Shown here: piece by piece, positions 46,702 to 54,048 of the stretch | Position numbering within the stretch: the first letter of the stretch is position 1 | Layout of the letters: every line of letters starts with the position of its first letter | Assembly: GCA_051453625.1 (NCBI GenBank) | Contig: JBOZIK010000001.1 | Coordinates: 138,626,917 to 138,680,964, forward strand | Source of the DNA: Welwitschia mirabilis | Taxonomy: Eukaryota > Gnetophyta > Gnetopsida > Welwitschiales | Direction: 5' to 3' | Length of the DNA stretch: 54,048 nt | Translations under genes and position numbers: made by a program | The notes under the pieces: generated by a model | Database searches by the model: none | What the model saw: the letters and a program-made list of their open reading frames with translations, nothing else | What the model was told of the DNA's origin: nothing

Positions 46702-48125
46702 TTTTTGTAGGCTAAGTCTCANNNNNNNNNNNNNNNNNNNNNNNNNNNNNNNNNNNNNNNNNNNNNNNNNNNNNNNNNNNNNNNNNNNNNNNNNNNNNNN
46801 NAAATAGTAATGCAATAATGCTAAGATACATAGATATCACTCATTATTTGGTATAGTAGTTTTTTGTTGGAGCTCTTCTCTTATAGATAATATAATAAGT
46901 GAAGCACTAGATCTGACCTTGAATGTACAGATATAATAGATGATAGATATTTCTTATTTAGGAGTATAAAGTCAAGATGCTACAATAAAATATTATACTA
47001 TTTACTCCTTCAGCCAAGATTCAAAAGATATTTAAAAGTTTAAAAGAGACAAAAAAGTTCTTTTATCTTCTCTCTCTTGACTATTTATATTGAAAGGCTT
47101 TTAGGGTTTATTACATTTGAACATGCACTTTTAATGGCTATAAATGGCTACATAAAAATACAAAACAGATAGAAAATTTTAATTTTATTCTAATTGGTCA
47201 ACCCCTCAAAGGTTCGGTTAATCCCATCTAATGTCATGACTTACATAGATTACCTGAGTGAAGTTTTTAGTTTCCTTAGTTTCTTATGGCTCCATATTCG
47301 GTGAACCCCAATCTGTTTGCCTGCAATTCTGTCCAGTCACCCTAGTCCTAATAAAATATCATTCTAATTTCCTGCATCAGGTTTAGTTAACCCCTNNNNN
47401 NNNNNNNNNNNNNNNNNNNNNNNNNNNNNNNNNNNNNNNNNNNNNNNNNNNNNNNNNNNNNNNNNNNNNNNNNNNNNNNNNNNNNNNNNNNNNNNTTATG
47501 TAGGCTAAGTCTCAACCTTTCACACTATAAAATAGTGATGCAATAATGCTAAGATACATAGATATCACTCATTATTTGGTACAGTAGTTTTTTTTTAGAG
47601 CTCTTCTCCTATAGATAATATAATAAGTGAAGCACTAGATCTGACCTTGAATGTATAGATATAATAGATGATAGATATTTCTTATTTAGGAGTATAAAGT
47701 CAAGATACTACAATAAAATATTATACTATTTAGTCCTTCAGACAAGATTCAAAAGATATTCAAAAGTTTAAAAGAGACAAAAAAAGTTCTTTTATCTTCT
47801 CTCTCTTGACTATTTATATTGGAAGGCTTTTAGGGTTTATTACATTTGAACATGCACTTTCAATGGCTATAAATGGCTACATAAAAATACAAAACAGATA
47901 GAAAATTTTAATTTAATTCTAATTAGTCAACCCCTTAAAAGTTTGGTTAATCCCATCTAATGTCATGACTTACATAGATTACCTGAGTGAAGTTTTTAGA
48001 CTCCTTAGTGTCTTATGGCTCCATATTCGGTCAACCCCAATCTGGTTGCCTGCAATTCTGTCCAGTCGCCCTAGTCCTAATAAAATATCATTTTAATTTC
48101 TTGCATTAGGTTTAGTTAACCCCTT
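46702..48125. other. Gap with about 600 bases repeated on both sides
   Basis: The two copies differ at scattered single bases (for example 'ggtatagtag' against 'ggtacagtag'). This is the longest repeated flank in the window and may be two alleles, or a true duplication within the LTR. Confidence 0.65.
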
Positions 48126-48440
48126 TAGGTATCCGATTTACTCCATGACAATCAACTCAAAGATATTAGTTTCACAGTGCCCAGATCTAGTCAATCCCTT
48201 CAAAGATCCAGCCAACCCCTTGATAATTGGTCTAAGAGTATTGTTCTCAAGCTCATAAATCCAGTTGATCTCATCGAAGGTTTAGTTGACTCTTTGTTAT
48301 TTAGTTTAAGGAAACTATTCTCAAGATTATAAGTCTAATCAATCCCATTAGAAATCAGGTCGAACCCTCTGAATTTAGTTCATTTCTATGTCTACTCAAG
48401 ATGCAGTCAACCCCTTAAAAGTTCAGTCGACTCCTCAAGA
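47920..48440 (-). repeat. Run of GTCAACCCCTT-type motifs in the F LTR
   Basis: On the plus strand, phrases such as GTCAACCCCTTAAAAG, GGTCAACCCCAATC, GTTAACCCCTTTAGG, GTCAATCCCTTCAAAG and GTCGACTCCTCAAG recur about ten times, 20-90 bases apart. They are in U3 of the LTR. The E LTR has the same kind of units near 44604 and 44790-44830. Confidence 0.65.
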
Positions 48441-48597
48441 TGATAAGTGAACTTGAAAGGTTTCTATGATTAGATTTCAACATTCATATCTTTAAAATCT
48501 AACCTACAAGTGATTAACATTTTCTGCACAAGGTACACAAAATTTACTACATAGAAAACATTAGTTTGACATCAATTAGTAAAACATAATCTAATCA

Positions 48598-48608
48598 TCT
48601 TCCCTTTT
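48598..48608 (-). promoter_or_regulatory. Polypurine tract of element F
   Basis: On the minus strand AAAAGGGAAGA directly precedes the TG of the 3' LTR, and the preceding phrase TTTGCCATCAATGTC is the wording typical of plant copia elements at this place. Confidence 0.7.
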
Positions 48609-49707
48609 GACATTGATGGCAAATAATACTTAGTTGTAAAAATATTTAAGACTGAGAAAACTCCCCTTCACAAAATGCCTATNNNNNNNNNNNNNNNNNN
48701 NNNNNNNNNNNNNNNNNNNNNNNNNNNNNNNNNNNNNNNNNNNNNNNNNNNNNNNNNNNNNNNNNNNNNNNNNNNNNNNNNNNNNNNNNNNNNNNNNNNN
48801 NNNNNNNNNNNNNNNNNNNNNNNNNNNNNNNNNNNNNNNNNNNNNNNNNNNNNNNNNNNNNNNNNNNNNNNNNNNNNNNNNNNNNNNNNNNNNNNNNNNN
48901 NNNNNNNNNNNNNNNNNNNNNNNNNNNNNNNNNNNNNNNNNNNNNNNNNNNNNNNNNNNNNNNNNNNNNNNNNNNNNNNNNNNNNNNNNNNNNNNNNNNN
49001 NNNNNNNNNNNNNNNNNNNNNNNNNNNNNNNNNNNNNNNNNNNNNNNNNNNNNNNNNNNNNNNNNNNNNNNNNNNNNNNNNNNNNNNNNNNNNNNNNNNN
49101 NNNNNNNNNNNNNNNNNNNNNNNNNNNNNNNNNNNNNNNNNNNNNNNNNNNNNNNNNNNNNNNNNNNNNNNNNNNNNNNNNNNNNNNNNNNNNNNNNNNN
49201 NNNNNNNNNNNNNNNNATTAAGCCTTTTAAAATCAATTAAAGACATTTTAATAAGTCAAATTTTGTGCTAAAATAAAAACAATTTTAACATGCAAAATTA
49301 GAGAGTTAAGAATACAATATATCTGAAAAACACATTTTGATTATATAACTTTTGTCAATTTGATTACTAACATTTATTATAAATATAGAATAACATCATA
49401 CAATATTTTAAGCTATTGAATTACATTGCAAATATAAGATAAACATCATTTAGATTCTTAATATTCATCATTGAAAAATGTTAAGCTCATATCAATTGCA
49501 TAAAAAGATTTGAGATACCAATTGAAAACATAGAACTAAGTGCATGTTGATTCCATTAAATATAAGCACTACAAAATAAAAGTACTCATCAAAAGTATAC
49601 TACATCTAAAGACATAAGTAACAAATAATAAATAACTAATTCTTCCCCTTTTGACATTAATAACAAAGAAGAGAACAAAATCATATAAGTAAAACATAAT
49701 CAAAGCT
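48609..49707 (-). other. Non-coding part of F between the extra ORF and the LTR
   Basis: AT-rich with a 534-N gap (48683-49216). The only clear signal is a second purine tract at 49641-49656 (GTCAAAAGGGGAAGAA on the minus strand), preceded by TTATTAATG, the same wording as at the real tract. Confidence 0.5.
49641..49656 (-). promoter_or_regulatory. Second polypurine tract-like sequence of F
   Basis: It shares 'aatGTCAAAAGGG.AAGA' with the tract at 48598-48608, about 1 kb away. Extra tracts ahead of the 3' LTR have been described for Sireviruses (from memory). Confidence 0.5.
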
Positions 49708-50914
49708 CTAATCAGATTCCTCCTCCTCTTTTTCTTTCTCTTTAGAATCTTCTTCTAAATCTTCTTCAACTCTATCTCCTCCCATGCGTGCTTAGCTAGT
49801 GGCCTCTGTTGAAGTATCAGTAATGTTATACCCAGCTGCTATGAGTGCTACCTTCATATGCCTGGTATAGGAATTAATNNNNNNNNNNNNNNNNNNNNNN
49901 NNNNNNNNNNNNNNNNNNNNNNNNNNNNNNNNNNNNNNNNNNNNNNNNNNNNNNNNNNNNNNNNNNNNNNNNNNNNNNCTGTTGAAGTATCAGTAATGTT
50001 ATACCCAGCTGCTATGAGTGCTACCTTCATATGCCTGGTATAGGAATTAATCTGTCTTAGGTATGAAAGAGTCTCATCAGAAGAGGCTTCCTTTAGAGAG
50101 GGTGACTTTGAGAACTTATTGAAAGAGGTAAAGATGTATATACAAGATAGTGTTGCATACCTAATGGGTGCCATGAGTTAGAGGATTTCAAGCTTTGGAT
50201 GAAATGATACACAAAAATGATGGTACAAATTTGTGATAAGCATAGAGTAGAGTAAGGCCCTAGTCCTATAATACTCCAACTAAGAAACCATATTCTTTAG
50301 TATGATAGTAGAAGCATGCTCAGGTCCTACTAGATATATCAGATATGTTCTATAGCTAGAGGCCTTTGCCTCACTAAAAGAAAAAAATTATAAGTAAAAA
50401 TCAAATGAAAAAAATGATACTTGGGTGTAAGCAATGAAGTGGAAAGGGTGTGTTTCCAAGTATGAATCTTACCATAAATCTTCCTTGTCACTATAGGCTT
50501 ATCTTCCATGGTATCATGAAGAGGTCAAAATCCTTCATAGACATCTTTGGAAAGATCAGTAAGATCAGAGATGAGATTTGTAGTAACCCTCAGTCTCATC
50601 CCCAAAACAAGGGTTTTAAGGGTTCTTGAATCATAATCATAAGTTGCATTACAATAGAACATATGAGTAAGAAAAGGATAAGCAAAATCAGAAACATCTA
50701 AAAAATAGTCAAGATCCTGATTTCTCAGGAGCTAAATCACTTCTCTAAGCTTTCTAAGCTTTGAGGTTACCACAGACCATTCTTAACAAATAGGCTTCGT
50801 TTCAAACTTCTTTGAAAAATTTTCAATGTCATCCTCAGACATCCCTTGGTAGAATACAACAAGATCTCTCACTGGAGTTTTCTTGACGCTCTTTTTTAAA
50901 AATATTGTAGCCAT
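49708..50914 (-). pseudogene. Extra ORF of copia element F (plant transposon protein-like)
   Basis: The start ATG at 50914 opens one frame (MATIFLKKSVKKTPVRDLVV...) that runs about 160 codons with only three stops: TAA, TAG and TGA. The part WSVVTSKLRKLREV, then YPFLTHMFYCNATYD and LVLGMRLRVTTNLI fits the first half of the 'putative plant transposon protein' family (W..l..., FY.N, V.G..i). The second part is in another frame (SEAKASSYRTYLIYLVGPEH..., LYSMLITNLYHHFCVSFHP) and ends in an acidic tail (VEEDLEEDSKEKEKEEESD) with a stop at 49708. A possible intron lies at 50472-50374. The function is unknown. A 100-N gap (49879-49978) repeats 73 bases. Confidence 0.5.
49806..50051. other. 100-N gap with repeated flank
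   Basis: Positions 49806-49878 and 49979-50051 are the same 73 bases, inside the end of the extra ORF. Confidence 0.85.
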
Positions 50915-50959
50915 TTCTACCTTTTTTAAAACCTTAGAAGCAAGAAAAATAAGGGAAAA

Positions 50960-51980
50960 TCACTAGATCTAAGAGCAAAGCTCTAGATCTGAGAGATAGA
51001 GAGGTCTAGAACATAATGAAAATGTATCAAGATCCTCTTTATTTTATGGAGATGCTAAAATAGGGCAATTTGAATAATGAAATTAGGTTCATTGATAGTA
51101 TTTCCGCACTATGATCCGTCAAGTCTAATCAACTAGTTGAAGTTTTGGTCAACTCATTAAGATATGAGTCTATAATACAAGAAGAGATCCAGGCGACTGG
51201 GCTTTTAGGCTAGTCGATCGACTACATTTAGTTAATCGGATTATGGATCNNNNNNNNNNNNNNNNNNNNNNNNNNNNNNNNNNNNNNNNNNNNNNNNNNN
51301 NNNNNNNNNNNNNNNNNNNNNNNNNNNNNNNNNNNNNNNNNNNNNNNNNNNNNNNNNNNNNNNNNNNNNNNNNNNNNNNNNNNNNNNNNNNNNNNNNNNN
51401 NNNNNNNNNNNNNNNNNNNNNNNNNNNNNNNNNNNNNNNNNNNNNNNNNNNNNNNNNNNNNNNNNNNNNNNNNNNNNNNNNNNNNNNNNNNNNNNNNNNN
51501 NNNNNNNNNNNNNNNNNNNNNNNNNNNNNNNNNNNNNNNNNNNNNNNNNNNNNNNNNNNNNNNNNNNNNNNNNNNNNNNNNNNNNNNNNNNNNNNNNNNN
51601 NNNNNNNNNNNNNNNNNNNNNNNNNNNNNNNNNNNNNNNNNNNNNNNNNNNNNNNNNNNNNNNNNNNNNNAAGAGCAAGTCTTTATACCGAGAAGAAAAA
51701 GCTCTAGATCTGAGAGATAGAGAGGTTAGAACATAATTAAAATAAAATAAGAGCCTCTTTCTTTTACAAAGATGATGAAATAGGGAAATTTGAAGAGTGA
51801 AATTAGGTCTAATAATAGTACTTTCACACTATGATCCGTTAGATCTGATCGACTGCTTGAAGTTCCACTCAACCTATTCAGATGTGGGTCTATAGTATAG
51901 GAAGAGGTCTGATTGATTGGGCTTTGGTTGATAGTCAACCAATCACATCTAGTCCCTATAATCAACTAGAGGATAGCAAG
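50960..51980 (-). repeat. Duplicated leader upstream of the extra ORF of F
   Basis: Positions 50960-51249 and about 51690-51980 share block order ('gctctagatctgagagatagagagg', 'actatgatccgt', 'gggctttt') with many differences, so the copy is old. A 421-N gap (51250-51670) lies between. On the minus strand it leads into the ATG at 50914 and has CT-rich parts like a transcribed leader. Each copy has a short inverted repeat at the same place (51211-51224 and 51924-51942). No coding frame is seen. Confidence 0.6.
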
Positions 51981-52059
51981 TTAACCCCTACTTCACATTT
52001 GTCATTAATAAGAAAGTTATAGAAATGGGGTTTAACTTCAGAATTTTCTAGAAAACATT

Positions 52060-52612
52060 TAGTTGTATCAAATTTTAAGCCAAAGTTTTCATTTTCAATG
52101 TTGTAGTTCATATAATTTAACTGATCATTGCACAAATTCATACCAGTATCTATTCTATAAATATTATCTACTCAATTTATAATAAGAAGAATAACATTCA
52201 TCTTCTCATTCATAATTTTACATTTTAATTTTTTAAATACTATTTTGTGACCTTTGTCATACAATTAACTGATACTTAATAAGTTATGATTTAAATTATT
52301 TACATATAACACATCATTAAGTTTAGGTAACTTACCTCCTTTAATGTATCCTATACCCTCTATTCTTGCCTTTTTATTGTTTTTAAAAGTAACATCTTCT
52401 TCATCAATAATTTTTAAGTGTTGAAAATTTGATCTTTCTTTTGTCATGTGCCTTGAGCATCCACCGTCTAAGTACCAACTGTTTACACTTGATTCTTTAA
52501 AAGCATCTATGTTAAAAAAACTTTTAAGATTATTATATCTTACCCACTTAGCCTTATTAGACTTATGTAGTATACTTCTTTTAGGAACAAATTTAAATGG
52601 TAAAGAATTCAC
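52060..52612 (-). pseudogene. Copia aspartic protease remnant (element F)
   Basis: The minus strand is open from 52612 to 52265. WYLDGGCSRHMT at 52478-52443 is the active-site block, with Gly where the family has Ser or Thr (D-S/T-G). EEDVTFKNNKKARIEGIGYI and LNDVLYVNNLNHNLLSIS follow in order, then after a stop ILLIINWVDNIYRID. The catalytic Asp is kept. After about 52060 the sequence changes abruptly to the duplicated leader, so integrase and RT are missing. Confidence 0.8.
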
Positions 52613-52795
52613 AGAATCTGAAAAAAGAATTAACTTTTTAATATTGCAAAATAACTTTGAATGTCCAATTTTATTACAAAAATTAGATGAAGCTCTATAG
52701 CTATACTTACATTACCTATTTACCTATTCTTATGGATTTTGTAAAATAAAGCTGATACCTAATTTATCTCTTATAGTTTTTCACACTTCAAGCAT

Positions 52796-54048
52796 CTATT
52801 CTAACTTAGAAGAATTACCAAAAGATTTATTAACAAAGAAAGATAGATCTTTTACCTGTAACAAGAGACTGATGTTGTCAGATTTTAGATTGTACTTCAT
52901 TTCTATTTCCTCCTTCTCTTTGATGAGGAGCTTCACTACTTTATTCGGGTCATTTATCCTTTTTGCTAGCTTTTCACATTCTTCATATAGCTCATGACAT
53001 GTATCCTCTTGCTCATTCTCTTCTTCATGGATTTTGTTCAAGTCATCAAGCTCTGATATGCTAGGTAAGTTTTTGAGAGGAGGCACAATCGCCATGAAGG
53101 ATAATCTTTTGTCTCTATCTAACTTTTGACTTAAAATGCTATTATCATCATCATCCTCATTATCCCATGTTGCAAAAAAAATAAGGATTCCTTGTTTTTT
53201 TGTTGTCCCTTTTTATGTTTAAGCACTCATTTACCATATGACTAAATCCTTTGCATGAGTAGAATTGGATTTCTTTACCTTTTTCTCACTTCTCTCTGTA
53301 TTTTATATGATTTCTTTTTGAGCTTCTTCTACTTGACTCACCTTCTGTACTTCTTCTATGCAGAAACTTTTTGAATCTTTTGGCTAGGAGAGCCACTTCA
53401 TCATCATTTAAGTTCTCATCCAACCTTTTAGACCTATATTCTTCCAGTACACATTTCAAGGTAATACCTTTCTTTTTATCTTTGATAAATTTAAGTTTAT
53501 AGGTTTGTAAATTACTTTGTAGTTCTTCTAGTAACATTGCATTTATGTTCTTACACTCTTCGATGGATNNNNNNNNNNNNNNNNNNNNNNNNNNNNNNNN
53601 NNNNNNNNNNNNNNNNNNNNNNNNNNNNNNNNNNNNNNNNNNNNNNNNNNNNNNNNNNNNNNNNNNNNATTTATGTTCTTGCACTCTTCGATGGATGTGC
53701 CCTTTAGTTTAAATCTCTTTGATACAAATCTCAATACCTTGCTGACCACCTTTCCTTCATCCAACCATTCTCTGAGGCTTGCCATAGAGTTTACAATATA
53801 AGTGAGTCTTGCAAAGAATTCTTGTAAAGTCTCCTCCTCATCCATATGGATGTCTTCAAATTTAGAAATAAGAATTTAAAGTTTTGCTTACTTTATAGTT
53901 GAAGTTCTTTTGTATCCTACCTCAAGAATATTCCAAGCCTCTTTACCATAATTACAATTTACTATGTTTTTAAACTCATTTGCATAAACTGCACAAATTA
54001 TCACATTAAGAGCACAGGTGTCTGTGGTGGCTTTGGTTTTGTTAGTGG
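52796..54048 (-). pseudogene. Copia gag remnant (element F), N-terminus off the edge
   Basis: From the right edge: ALNVIICAVYANEFKNI and YGKEAWNILEVGYKRT fit UBN2-type copia gag; after two stops MDEEETLQEFFARLTYIVNS, VVSKVLRFVSKRFKLKGTSI and LQSNLQTYKLKFIKD follow, then DDEVALLAKRFKKFLHRR. The zinc knuckle near 53270-53225 (SCKGFSHMVNEC) lacks its first cysteine. The final part, open from 53095 to 52796, starts MAIVPPL and has a coiled-coil-like ELYEECEKLAKRINDPNKVV stretch shared with E. A 100-N gap (53569-53668) repeats 28 bases. Confidence 0.8.
53541..53696. other. 100-N gap with repeated flank
   Basis: Positions 53541-53568 and 53669-53696 are the same 28 bases with one difference. Confidence 0.75.

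Larger units (their letters stand above)
46401..48597 (-). repeat. 3' LTR of copia element F
   Basis: On the minus strand it starts TGATTAGATTATG at 48597 and ends GATCCTATCA at 46401, matching the LTR of E at both ends. Its length is inflated: 46702-47395 and 47496-48125 are the same sequence with scattered differences, separated by 100 N, and an 80-N gap (46722-46801) lies in the first copy. With one copy removed it is about 1.4 kb, the size of the E LTR. Confidence 0.75.
46401..54048 (-). mobile_element. Copia element F, inserted in E, runs off the right edge
   Basis: The minus-strand order from the right edge is gag (54048-52796), protease (52478-52060), then directly a duplicated leader (51980-50960), an extra ORF (50914-49708), a non-coding part with two purine tracts, and the 3' LTR (48597-46401). 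Integrase, RT and RNase H are absent, so F is non-autonomous by deletion or recombination. The wording of gag and the extra ORF suggest the Sirevirus branch, but RT is not there to test it. Confidence 0.7.

Overview
This window looks like gene-free, AT-rich heterochromatin from a flowering-plant-type nuclear genome. I found no host protein gene, tRNA, rRNA, CRISPR array or bacterial-style operon. Everything recognisable is old, broken retrotransposon sequence: one L1-type LINE, Ty1/copia elements with initiator-Met-tRNA primer sites, Ty3/gypsy elements of the Athila/Tat type with Asp-tRNA-like primer sites, and a piece of a gypsy chromovirus with a chromodomain. Elements are named by letter here. 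No species can be assigned from the sequence alone.

Layout. Positions 1-2250 hold the primer site and LTR of a gypsy element read on the minus strand (G). Positions 2300-6960 hold a minus-strand LINE with ORF1 zinc-knuckle, endonuclease and reverse transcriptase remains. Positions 8288-28367 are a plus-strand gypsy-type element (B) with no recognisable pol. Its 5' LTR is split by a minus-strand copia element (A, about 8546-18640) that keeps both LTRs, gag, protease and integrase but has lost its reverse transcriptase. Positions 28368-31740 contain the 3' end of a chromovirus (C). Positions 31850-33440 hold an LTR related to that of G, followed by a plus-strand copia reverse transcriptase fragment (33700-34850). 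Positions 35800-44206 hold a minus-strand Athila-like gypsy element (D) with protease, RT, RNase H, integrase and a further ORF after pol.

At 44207 D is interrupted by a plus-strand copia element (E). E is interrupted at 46401 by a minus-strand relative of the same family (F) that runs off the right end. F keeps gag, protease and an extra ORF between pol and the 3' LTR, but lacks integrase, RT and RNase H.

The parts do not work together as a pathway; the logic is order of insertion (A into B; F into E into D). No element is intact. Catalytic residues are lost in every RT seen, stop codons are frequent, and many changes are the C-to-T or G-to-A kind expected from decay of methylated cytosine. 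The assembly adds its own artefacts: at least ten N-runs, mostly exactly 100 bases, have the same sequence on both sides, so contig ends that should overlap were placed end to end.

I did not find convincing evidence for a new biological system. The most interesting items are the nested insertions, the similar-looking post-pol ORF in a copia and a gypsy element, and short hairpin motifs repeated in the copia LTRs and in the leader of the extra ORF.
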